From: Bacteroidia bacterium | GTDB lineage: Bacteria; Bacteroidota; Bacteroidia; J057; JAIXKT01 | Direction: 5' to 3' | Length of the DNA stretch: 64,000 nucleotides | Assembly: GCA_026932145.1 (NCBI GenBank) | Contig: JAIXKT010000046.1 | Location: 28,850-92,849, forward strand | Shown here: piece by piece, positions 29,783 through 39,200 of the stretch | Position numbering within the stretch: position 1 is the stretch's first letter | How the letters are laid out: each line of letters begins with the position of its first letter | Notes under the pieces: model-generated | The model's input: only the letters and a program-made list of their open reading frames with translations | The model's database searches: none | What the model was told of the DNA's origin: nothing | Made by a program: the position numbers and the translations under genes

Positions 29783-30997
29783 CTATTCTTGTGGTTGCGG
29801 GTTAGGCGCACCGGCATTGGGGCGAAACGGGTTTTCGATAATATTACACTTTAAGATTAAGGTTACCGCAGGGTTTGTCGGGTCATTAGAAAGAACTGTA
29901 ATCGTTTTCATCTGCGGGCCAACCCTTCCCGTTGAGTTAAAAGAAGCTTTAATAGTAGAATTTTGGCCGGGCTTTACAATTTTATCTTCGGGAGCAGAGG
30001 CCGTACAACCGCAGGACGGCTTGGCACTTTCTATGATTAAGTCAGATTTTCCGGTATTGGTAAAAGTATAAGTATAATTTAAAATTTCTCCCTGAATAAC
30101 ATCTCCTCCGTTAAATTCTTTTTTTGAAAATGTAATCGCAGGTGCTATCGCTTTTTCAGCTTCGGTGTATGCTCGCTCATAAGATGCTTCAATTGTAAAA
30201 GTCTTCTTAGCATTTGTTTTTTCAGTAGTGTAATAAGTTACTGCATCTCGAATAACCGTAGCAGTCTTATCTACTTTCTGACCTAACAATTCTATGGTTA
30301 CAGTTGCTTTTTCACCGGGCTTAAGTGTTTGGGCAGAAATAGTAAAGTTTACATAATCTTTTTTATCAACTTGATTGGTAAAGTTAATTGTTTGTTTACC
30401 AATATTTTGAACCGTAAAAGAAAGTTCTTTCCCTTCTGTGGTTCGTAAGATTCCAAAGTTTTCATGTGTTTTTTCGATAGCTAAGAACCCGATTGTATCA
30501 CTATAAGTTACGTTTGGTGGATTACTGGTTGGGGTGTCGTGGTGGTCATGTGCGGTGTGGTCGTGGGTGTCATTTGCATGGTCGTTAGTGGCAGTTGTTT
30601 TTTCTTTGGGGATAACGTTCCCTTTAATGGTTAAAATTATCGGGGACTGTGTGGTGTCATAGATAACGGTAACTGTTTTGGTAAACTCTCCTGGGCGGCC
30701 TAATGAGTTGTAATTCACTTCGATTTTGCTTTTGGAACCGGGTAAAATGGGGTCTTTTTCCCATTGTGGAGTTGTGCAGCCACACGAAGCTCTCACAGAT
30801 TTTAGAGTAACCGGCTCTTTACCAATATTTGTAAATACAAAGCTGTATTTGGCAATATCACCTTCTTGAATTTTGCCAAATTCGTGGCTTGTTTCCCGAA
30901 AGTTTATTTTTTTCTGGGCAACCTTTTCTTGGGCTAATAAGAAATTCATCTGTAGGCCGAAGCCTATCAGTATTAGTGAAAATATTTTGCGTAACAT
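29783..30997 (-). CDS. Exported DUF1573 protein with His-rich linker
   Basis: A 404-residue protein with a signal peptide (MLRKIFSLILIGFGLQMNFLLA). Two DUF1573 domains carry the family SCGCT motif: VRASCGCTTPQW (about residue 69) and KPSCGCTAS (about residue 327), each within Ig/ASH-like beta-sandwich sequence (NIGKEPVTLKSV). A middle region may be a third, Cys-less domain. Between the first and middle domains lies a His/Asp-rich stretch (NDHANDTHDHTAHDHHD), a probable metal-binding linker. DUF1573 proteins are common in Bacteroidota envelopes; their function is unknown. Confidence 0.87.
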   Translation of the reverse strand: MLRKIFSLILIGFGLQMNFLLAQEKVAQKKINFRETSHEFGKIQEGDIAKYSFVFTNIGKEPVTLKSVRASCGCTTPQWEKDPILPGSKSKIEVNYNSLGRPGEFTKTVTVIYDTTQSPIILTIKGNVIPKEKTTATNDHANDTHDHTAHDHHDTPTSNPPNVTYSDTIGFLAIEKTHENFGILRTTEGKELSFTVQNIGKQTINFTNQVDKKDYVNFTISAQTLKPGEKATVTIELLGQKVDKTATVIRDAVTYYTTEKTNAKKTFTIEASYERAYTEAEKAIAPAITFSKKEFNGGDVIQGEILNYTYTFTNTGKSDLIIESAKPSCGCTASAPEDKIVKPGQNSTIKASFNSTGRVGPQMKTITVLSNDPTNPAVTLILKCNIIENPFRPNAGAPNPQPQE

Positions 30998-31011
30998 TTT
31001 TTTGGTTTCCG

Positions 31012-31039
31012 CAAATTTACGAAATAATCAGAAATGCAA
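31012..31039 (-). promoter_or_regulatory. Promoter of the DUF1573 gene
   Basis: Minus-strand TTG (31037-31039), 17 bp spacer and TAAATTTG (31012-31019). The ATG at 30997 is 14 bp downstream, predicting a short leader. Confidence 0.68.
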
Positions 31040-31056
31040 TAAAAAACAAATTTTGG

Positions 31057-33231
31057 TTACAAACCTAACCACCAAACCAATTTGGCCGTTAAAGTTCGTT
31101 GTTTGGGAAGCCAACTGATAGAGTAGGTGTCTGAATAAACGATAAACAGGTCAGACATGGGCAAAAATCGCCATTGAAATCTAACATTGGTATTAAAATA
31201 GTCGTTTTGGGAATTTCGTTGTGCAAAAACAGTCAGGAAGAATTTTCGGTTAAAGGTAAACTCCGTCCTGATCCCCAATAGCGTTATCTGCTCTGAATAG
31301 CCACTGGGGAAGCGAAAGTAGTTAAGCTCAATTTGTGGCGTAATATTAAAGTATGGTTGAACCCTCACGCTGCCATAAAGGGCAATTCGATATTGCCGAG
31401 AAGCAAAAAAATCACCCGCTGAAATCTCTATATTGTAGCTACCCACCTTTCTTGGATTAGAAGTATATGAAACCGAATAACTATTATAGTTATACCAACC
31501 GGGCCTTAGTTCACCTTCTTTGGATGCTGAAAAATAGGTTAAAAAGTACAGGTTTGTATATTGATAATTTGCGTTAAAGTTTAGGCTTGCCGAATTTTGA
31601 AAGTTGATAGATAATTGCGGATTGAACCACGCATCGTTTACAGAAATGGTGGAGTCGTAGTATATGTCTGCATAGATACCGTAAGCTATTGAATTAATAT
31701 ATTTTGATTTTGGATAGCTAAAGTAATGAAATTCAGGCTCTAATCTCCAGTAAGTAAATCTATGTAGGATTCCTGTTTGGGCTTCGTAGTTAAAGATTCG
31801 CGGCGTAAAGCCTGTTTGGGCATCGTAATTTTTATTTACATATTCATGATTCCACATCACAAAGAGTTTTTTATCTGAATACATCAAGAAAGAAGCATGG
31901 GCGAAAGCATCTTTGGGTTGGTTAGATGAAAAAGAATGATGGAAAAAGCCTTTTCCGCGCCATCTATTGTTTTTGCTAAGCAAGTTAAAGTCTATTCCGG
32001 CTACTCTGTTAAATAGTTGTGGTTGTTTTAGGTTTTGGCGGTTTACGAATACTGCGCCGAAGTTAGAAGCCCCCCAAATACGCCGTTGAACTGCCGTAAT
32101 GGTGAAGTTTTCCAATAAATCTTCCTCAAAGTCTTTGGTCAAAATTGTCATAAGGCCTGTACGCCAATTCTGATTTATTTTTCCGGTAAGCCTAGCTCCT
32201 GCTATGATTGGGATGAGCCGTCCATCTTTTAAGCCGATTTTTCGGGAAAAAAAAGGACGGATTTTACTGAACCCAAACTGGGCAAAAATATCGCTGTTTT
32301 CCAAAAAGAAGGTTCTCTTTTCCGGAAAAAAGAGACTAAACCGCGTTAAGTTAATCTGTTGCTGATCTACATCAACTTGGGAAAAATCAGGGTTAATTGT
32401 TAAGTCTAAATTCAAGGAGGGTGTAACTCCATATTTTGAGTCTAAACCGGCTGATATTTTACTATTGACTGGGTTTGAAGGAACTTGATTCATAGAGGAG
32501 GCTAAATATGGAATTAACGATAGGTTTCTGCCGGGTTTGGGCAGGGAGTCTTTCCAAATTAGTTTCCCGGTATAGATTAATGAAGTTGTGTTGAAGTTTC
32601 TGGGTATGTGTGTCCATACGGATATTTCGTTTCGTTTAAGGTCTTGTCTGGCGAAGTTTATCCCCCAGGTAGTTATATCCGTACGGTAACGTAGGGTTTT
32701 GAAGGGTATCGCGATTTCAACAGACCAAAAGTTTGTGTCTCTGTGGGTTTCTGCATACCATTTATTGTCCCATTCTACTTGTCTGCTCCAGTTTCCGCCA
32801 TTAATCAGTAGAGCTTCTCGCTGAGACCCCATAGGAGTTACAGCAAAAGAAAACCCATTTGTTTGGTCTTTAAAGGGATCTAAAAATACTTCAAAGAAAT
32901 CGTTATTATCTCCGAAATCTCTTCTAAGGCTTTGAACAACAAATTGTTTTTGAATACTTTCTCGGCAAATGGCAGCTATGTATAGATTTTTTTCATCAAA
33001 TAATACCTTAACTGTAGTTTGGCTAAGGGCGTATGAGGTATCGTAGGGAAATATTTGCCAGAATGGAGTGATTGTGGAGTCCGTATTTTGCCAACAAGGT
33101 TCGTTTAGTTTTCCATCTAAAACAACTACTTCGGTTGTTTTTTGAACCAAAAGCTGCAGTTCATTTTGTGGATATAGGTACAAAGGCCACCAAAATGCCC
33201 ATAAGAGTATTTTGTAGAGAGTTCTAACCAT
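31057..33231 (-). CDS. CBM9-like / DUF5916 outer-membrane protein
   Basis: A 724-residue exported protein. The N-terminal 200 residues match a carbohydrate-binding family 9-like fold (VVVLDGKLNEPCWQNTDSTI, VKVLFDEKNLYIAAICRES, FFEVFLDPFKDQTNGF). The remaining 500 residues are strand-rich and fit the DUF5916 barrel (NPDFSQVDVDQQQINLTRFS, FFPEKRTFFLENSDIF). The protein ends ARLVWWLGL-like, with a hydrophobic C-terminal strand typical of outer-membrane barrels. The ligand is unknown. It starts 3 bp after the penicillin-binding protein gene, so the two are co-transcribed. Confidence 0.87.
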   Translation of the reverse strand: MVRTLYKILLWAFWWPLYLYPQNELQLLVQKTTEVVVLDGKLNEPCWQNTDSTITPFWQIFPYDTSYALSQTTVKVLFDEKNLYIAAICRESIQKQFVVQSLRRDFGDNNDFFEVFLDPFKDQTNGFSFAVTPMGSQREALLINGGNWSRQVEWDNKWYAETHRDTNFWSVEIAIPFKTLRYRTDITTWGINFARQDLKRNEISVWTHIPRNFNTTSLIYTGKLIWKDSLPKPGRNLSLIPYLASSMNQVPSNPVNSKISAGLDSKYGVTPSLNLDLTINPDFSQVDVDQQQINLTRFSLFFPEKRTFFLENSDIFAQFGFSKIRPFFSRKIGLKDGRLIPIIAGARLTGKINQNWRTGLMTILTKDFEEDLLENFTITAVQRRIWGASNFGAVFVNRQNLKQPQLFNRVAGIDFNLLSKNNRWRGKGFFHHSFSSNQPKDAFAHASFLMYSDKKLFVMWNHEYVNKNYDAQTGFTPRIFNYEAQTGILHRFTYWRLEPEFHYFSYPKSKYINSIAYGIYADIYYDSTISVNDAWFNPQLSINFQNSASLNFNANYQYTNLYFLTYFSASKEGELRPGWYNYNSYSVSYTSNPRKVGSYNIEISAGDFFASRQYRIALYGSVRVQPYFNITPQIELNYFRFPSGYSEQITLLGIRTEFTFNRKFFLTVFAQRNSQNDYFNTNVRFQWRFLPMSDLFIVYSDTYSISWLPKQRTLTAKLVWWLGL

Positions 33232-33234
33232 TGA

Positions 33235-35505
33235 TTAATCATCAAAATCTAAGGTAGATTTATTGTCTTTTGTTCCCTGTTTTTTCTTATCTTGTTCTTT
33301 TTTAGGGTCTCCCGAGGCATCGGGTTCATCTTCATAGGTAGAGTTTCCTTTCAGGCGTTTGTATTCGTTACAGTTTAATGTTTCGGATAGGTTTTTGGGT
33401 CTTTCAAAGTAGGCGTTTTTGGTTACTCTAAAAGAGATAGCATCGTCTTCTTCGATTTTTTTGAAGAGTTTTCCGAATATAGGCATCGCCATTCTGCCGC
33501 CTTGGCCGTAGTCGAGAGATGGAAAATGAACGTTTCTATCGGCGCAGCCCACCCATATTCCGCATGCCAGAAACGGGGTGATTCCTACAAACCAGCCGTC
33601 AGAGTGGTTTTGGGTAGTTCCGGTTTTGCCGCCTATATCCATATTGTAGATTTTATACATCCAGCGTAGGCCGCCTGCGGTGCCTTCGTTTACCACGCCG
33701 CGTAACATATCTACCATGAGATAAGCCGTCCTTTCTGAAATAGCATCTCTGGTATCAGGTGTAAATTCTTCTAAAACGTTGCCAAACTTGTCTTCAATTC
33801 GAGTTACGAATGTTGGCTCTATCCAACGGCCTTTGTTGGCAATGGTAGAGTAGGCAGAGGTAAGTTCTGTAACGTTTAAGTCGGTAGTACCTAAAGCTAA
33901 TGAGGGCACTGCTTTTAGCGGGGTTTGGATTCCCATATTTCGGGCATATTCAGTAACTACCTGTGGGCCAATAACTTTAATTACTCTTGCGGTAATGATA
34001 TTAACAGAATTTGCCAATGCTTTTCGGAGTGTCATTTTTCCGCCTACTGATCCGTCTGCATTTTTAGGTATCCAAAGCCCTTCAGGCGTAGGAATTTCTA
34101 CCGGTTGGTTTAGCTCTTCGGAGCACGGTTCATAGTTGTTGTCAAAAGCGGCAGTATAAACGAAGGGTTTAAAGGTAGAGCCTACTTGCCGTTTTCCTTT
34201 TTGAACGTGGTCATATTGAAAAAACTTATGGTCAATACCGCCCACCCAAGCTCGAATTTGTCCGGTACTGGGGTCTATGGCTACTATACCGGTTTCTAAA
34301 AAGCGGTTGTAATACTGTAACGAATCCCAGGGTGTCATCATGGTATCAACCATATTATTATCCCTGCTCCATGCAAAGACGCGCATCTTTACACGTTTTT
34401 CCTGAAAATTATCTAAAATTTGGTTTTCCGTCCATCTTTGTTGTTTTAGCGTAGCATAACGGCTGCTTTGGCGCATTGCTCGGATGAGTATCATGGAATC
34501 TTTATCCCAAGGCTTCTTATCTTTAATAATGTTATCAAAAACAGGTTGTAACTCGGAGAGATGTTCCTGCATAGCTTCTTCAGCATGACGCTGTATTTTT
34601 GCGTGGATGGTGGTGTAAACCCTCAACCCTTCGGTGTACATATTGTGGTTATTTTTTTTGCACCATTTAGAAAGCCATTCACGCAGGTGCTCTCTAAAAT
34701 ATGGAGCTAAACCGGTATTATGTGATTCTCTATGGCTGTTTAAAACGACCAAGTCTGTTTTTTGTAGGCTATCAGCTTCTTTTTGGCCGATAAAGCCGTA
34801 TTTCTGCATTTGGGAGATGACCGTATTCCTTCTGTTTCTGGCTCTATCGGGATATTTAACGGGATTGTAATAGCCGGGGCCTTTTAGTAACCCGACCATG
34901 AGAGCGGATTCCTGCATCGTAAGTTCACGGCAGTTTTTGGAAAAATACATAAAACTACCGGCTTGCAGCCCGTAGGAATCACCACCAAAAGAAACGGTAT
35001 TAAAATATGCCGTCATAATTTCTTCTTTGGTATAACGGCTTTCTAAAATTATGGCAACGATAGCTTCTTTTACTTTTCGGATAAAGGTTCTCTCTCTCCC
35101 TACTTCGTCATATAAATTTCTGGCTAACTGCTGGGTTATGGTGCTGCCGCCTCTATCTGTAAAACCCGGTATTAAACGGGAATATAGAATACTGAGAACT
35201 CCTCGAAAATCTACGCCTGAGTGCTGATAAAAGCGAATATCTTCCGTAGCCACTAATGCTAACCGAATATTAGCCGGAATCTCATTGATATTTACATTAA
35301 CACGATGTTCTTTATGATAAATATTTCCTAAAACCTCCCCATCTATGGAAATAACTTGTGTGGATAGGTTTGTTTGTGGGTTTTCTAAGGTGTTTAAGGG
35401 CGGCATCTCGATATAGACATACAGCACAAATAAAAAGAACAATCCGGTAATGGCACTTATTCCGTATAAAACTATGGTATTCCAACTTTGCCTATCTCGT
35501 TTCAT
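33235..35505 (-). CDS. Penicillin-binding protein 1A (bifunctional transglycosylase/transpeptidase)
   Basis: A 756-residue class A PBP that polymerises and cross-links peptidoglycan. A short cytoplasmic tail and one transmembrane helix (about 10-32) are followed by a GT51 domain with catalytic ATEDIRFYQHSG (Glu88) and GGSTITQQLARNL (119-131). The transpeptidase domain has SxxK as Ser443-Thr-Phe-Lys446, SVN at 500 and KTGT at 627. The tail is Asp/Lys-rich. The frame extends to a TTG at 35547, but that TTG lies inside a promoter -7 box, so the ATG at 35505 is chosen. Confidence 0.95.
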   Translation of the reverse strand: MKRDRQSWNTIVLYGISAITGLFFLFVLYVYIEMPPLNTLENPQTNLSTQVISIDGEVLGNIYHKEHRVNVNINEIPANIRLALVATEDIRFYQHSGVDFRGVLSILYSRLIPGFTDRGGSTITQQLARNLYDEVGRERTFIRKVKEAIVAIILESRYTKEEIMTAYFNTVSFGGDSYGLQAGSFMYFSKNCRELTMQESALMVGLLKGPGYYNPVKYPDRARNRRNTVISQMQKYGFIGQKEADSLQKTDLVVLNSHRESHNTGLAPYFREHLREWLSKWCKKNNHNMYTEGLRVYTTIHAKIQRHAEEAMQEHLSELQPVFDNIIKDKKPWDKDSMILIRAMRQSSRYATLKQQRWTENQILDNFQEKRVKMRVFAWSRDNNMVDTMMTPWDSLQYYNRFLETGIVAIDPSTGQIRAWVGGIDHKFFQYDHVQKGKRQVGSTFKPFVYTAAFDNNYEPCSEELNQPVEIPTPEGLWIPKNADGSVGGKMTLRKALANSVNIITARVIKVIGPQVVTEYARNMGIQTPLKAVPSLALGTTDLNVTELTSAYSTIANKGRWIEPTFVTRIEDKFGNVLEEFTPDTRDAISERTAYLMVDMLRGVVNEGTAGGLRWMYKIYNMDIGGKTGTTQNHSDGWFVGITPFLACGIWVGCADRNVHFPSLDYGQGGRMAMPIFGKLFKKIEEDDAISFRVTKNAYFERPKNLSETLNCNEYKRLKGNSTYEDEPDASGDPKKEQDKKKQGTKDNKSTLDFDD

Positions 35506-35544
35506 TAAAATATTTTGGAGGTATTTTTTCTTCTGCGTAAAACG

Positions 35545-35552
35545 CAAAGTTA
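35545..35552 (-). promoter_or_regulatory. -7 promoter box of the PBP1A gene
   Basis: Minus-strand TAACTTTG matches TAnnTTTG, 39 bp before the ATG at 35505. It overlaps the upstream TTG codon and so rules against that start. Confidence 0.55.
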
Positions 35553-35956
35553 GGTTTTATGCGTTGAGTAAAAAAAAGATTCGCTAAGATGTTTGATTTT
35601 TTTTAAAAATACCGCAATCAATGCTTCGGTAGTTTTAAACTTAAATATATAATTATCAATAAATTAAGTATTTGTAAGTTGGATAAGATGTTGGTTTTAG
35701 TATATTTATCTGTGAAAACAATAAACAAAAACCTACATTTATCCGAGGTTAAAAGTAGTCTAATATCGGTGATTTCACAAATGAATGTGCCAATTGGTAA
35801 ATCAAGGGCAAAATTCATTGTTTCCATCTTTTATCTTTTCCTTGGGGTAAAAAGTAGCTAATAGTGATGATTGTAAAGAGTTAATATTCAGTGGAATTGA
35901 TTATAGTAAATCATTAAAGAGAATAGTAACTGTAGTGGTCGTTTACACGAAAGGCA
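35553..35956. other. Intergenic, no gene recognised
   Basis: About 400 bp of AT-rich DNA. Two overlapping 60-70 codon frames on opposite strands (35618-35827 and 35679-35861) show no recognisable motif. Probably degenerate sequence left of the IS4-like scar. Confidence 0.5.
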
Positions 35957-36120
35957 AAGATGATAAAATACAGCCATAAGATTTATTTTAGCACAGATTT
36001 GAAGCAGTCTTAGTCAAGAATTTGGGAGATTTACCGTCTTCGGCTTCTCAGATTGAGTTTCTGTATAGGGATGCTAAACAGCATTTAGGTCTTAACCACT
36101 GTGAAGCAATCAGTTGTTGA
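35957..36120 (+). pseudogene. IS4-type transposase C-terminal remnant
   Basis: With at least one frameshift I read YSHKIYFSTDLKQS (frame of 35960) and then QIEFLYRDAKQHLGLNHCEA (about 36049-36108). The latter is the signature around the catalytic Glu of IS4-family transposases (typically FQIEFLFRDAKQFTGLxxCQAR). Stops follow at once. No terminal repeats were recognised. It is a fossil fragment. Confidence 0.7.
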
Positions 36121-36213
36121 TAACTTCACACACTAATTGTAACAATATTTTGCCAAAGAAACAACGCTTACTGTTTTCTAAACTACAAACTAAGTATTGA
36201 TTATTAAAAACCA

Positions 36214-36221
36214 TAATTTTG
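36214..36221 (+). promoter_or_regulatory. -7 box close to the start of the SprB-repeat gene
   Basis: TAATTTTG matches TAnnTTTG but ends only 4 bp before the ATG at 36226. If used, the mRNA would be leaderless or nearly so. A TTG at 36197-36199 gives a spacing of only 14 bp. Confidence 0.35.
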
Positions 36222-36225
36222 TGCA

Positions 36226-39200
36226 ATGGTTAGAAAGTTGGCTTACACAATAAGAATATTGTTGGTAGTAGGATTGTTTTTCTCTATAAAGACTGAAATC
36301 AATGCACAATCTATTTTTAAAGGTATAACAGATATTCACGGAGGGTGCGGAGTTCGTTCCCTTGACGGTAAATATGTAGTTATGTTGCCATATTCGGCGA
36401 ACGGTAATATTGTGTTTGCCGTATTAGATTCCACAGGAGATGTTTTAACATCTCCTACCTACCCAATGTGTTCTTGGCCGGCACTTTCTAATAGCCACCG
36501 CGAACCCAGAAGAATTATTGCCTTATCAGATACCAGCTTTGTTGGCTTATACTACGATACCGGCATTCGCTGTTTTGGAATTATGCGATTTAAGCCGGGA
36601 AATGGAATTTTATATGATATACAAATAGACACAGCCAAAACCTATTACCCCAGCCAAACACAAAATGGCGAAAAAATGCTGATTGATGATAATGGAGATT
36701 TATTGGTATTGCTGCCATTAGAAAAATCCATTCTAAGTACTTCCACTGGAGCGCATTTTACTTTGTGCCGCTTTAACCCAAATACCGGAAGTTTAATATC
36801 TTCTCGTTGTTATGGGGGCTTAAAGCAAGATCATCCTGCGTCTATGATTCACACACAAGGCAACGGTCTCTTATTAATCGGCTCAACATCACTAGGAATG
36901 GTTCCCGGAACGTCAATTGCGCCACAGGGAAGAATTGTTAAATTAGACGCACAAGATTCGGTTCAATGGACACTTATTTTTGTTGATACGAACGCTATAG
37001 CAGGAACTTACCCGCAAGCTGCTACTGAATTAGCAAATGGAGATTTTTTGGTGATTGGAAACGCCTATAGTAATCATAGCTTTCTATGCCGAATTTCTAA
37101 TTCAGGGAATATTATTTGGAGTAAAACCATATCGGGAACGTCTTCCTCGTGGTCAGAAATAGAATTAATTGCTCCTGATAAAATTGTGCTTACCGGAGTT
37201 TCTCAGCCAAATGGCTGGGATCCCACAACTACAATAGCTGAATTGGATACTGCCGGTAATTTTATTCGAGGTATGGCCTATGGTACCCAGCAATTTGATT
37301 ACGGAAAAATCGTTTATAGAAATACCGCTACCGGAACTTATACCTTAATCGGTTATTCTCAGAATGTATTTAGCTCCGGCTTAGATGGAGTTACATTTAT
37401 TCAAACGGATGCTAACCTTAGTGCCGGATGCCATTCTATCCCGATAACTGTTTCGTCTTCTACTTCCTATACCAAGCAAATGATGAACCCTCAAATGGCA
37501 CGAATAGAAACAGCGAATACTACCAATATACCGTATCAACGAAGTATCGTTACGTTAACGACCGAAGTGGTATGTGCCGTCTGCATAGCAAATGCAGGGC
37601 AAGACCAAAATACTTGCCTGAGTACCGCAACACTTACCGGAAATCAACCAAATGGAAACTCCGGAATATGGACACAAGTAAGTGGCCCCATTACAGTAAC
37701 AATTCAAAGCCCAAGTGCCGCTACTACCACAATAACCGGAATGACCCAAGCCGGAAACTATGCTTTTGCATGGCATCTGAACGGAACCGGTTGCCAGCAA
37801 CCTAACGATACAGTTGTTATTCATGTTTCTCCAGTACCCAAACCTTTCATCGGAAATGACACTACGGTTTGTGCCGGCAGCTCTTTTTTGATAGGTGCTC
37901 AAACTCTCCCCCCAAATTTAACAATTCGCTGGAAACCAGCAATATACCTAAGTGATTCAACCATTGCTCGCCCAACCTTTACAGGAATAACTCCGCAGCA
38001 GTCCTCAATCACACAAACTTATATTATGACTGTTAGTAGCGGTACAAACTGTTTCGCCTCAGATACAATTCAAATCACAATAAATCCGGCAGATAGTGTG
38101 TTTTTGCTACAAAAGACTAACCCTAATTGTAATGGAGCGCAAAATGGAGAGTTAGAAGTTAAATTCAATTCTGGAACTATTCCAATTCAATACCAGTGGT
38201 CATCCGGTCAAATTGGATCCCATATTACCGGATTACAAGCTGGTAACTATCAAGTTACAGCTACAGATGCAAATGGATGTGTGGCCAAAGCAAGATTTAT
38301 TTTATCAAACCCACCAAGCATTTCTGCACAAATCCAAGGATTAGCACCCAGTTGCAATCAAAATAACGGTTGGCTAAAAATAGCTTCATTACAAAATGCT
38401 ACCTTACCTGTTACATATTCATGGAATACCGGCTCAACTGCCGATTCTGTAATGGGGCTAAATGCCGGCTATTACAAAGTAACAATACAAGACATTAAAG
38501 GATGTACTTTAACTTGGGATACCACCTTAACGGTGATTTCGCCGTTTAATGTTCAGGTTAATATACGGGAAATTAGTTGCATAGGTGATTCAAATGGGCA
38601 AATTTCGCTGAATATCACTCAAGGATTGCCGCCATATACAGTTCAATGGAATAACGGCACAAGCGGAACAGTGCTTTCTAACTTAGCATCAGGTAGTTAT
38701 AGCTGCACTATTTCAGATGCTACGGGTTGTACTATAAACCGGCAATTCACCTTAAACCCTCCTCCCAAAATAGATACTACCTTTTCCCGCATTATAGCAC
38801 CAGCTTGTTTTGGTGAGGCAACGGGTAGTATTCGGATAGGCGTAACTGCCGGAACTCGCTCTTTTACAGTAAGATGGCAAGATGGGCAAACAGGACTCTC
38901 TCGGCAAAATATACCCGCCGGCACTTATATAGCTACTGTTACCGATACAATGGGATGTCAAAAACGCTTTACCTTTGTAGTCCCTAATGGCGCAAATTTA
39001 ACCTACACTACTTCTGTTAATCAAATTTCATGCATCGGAGTAAATGATGGTTCTATCACAATTTCGCCTCATGGCGGAACGCCCCCGTATTCATTCCTTT
39101 GGAGCAACGGCAGCACACAACCAAGTATTTCTAACCTAAACCAAGGAATATATCGCATAACAATTACCGAAAGTGGGGGATGTTCTAAAAGAGATTCTTT

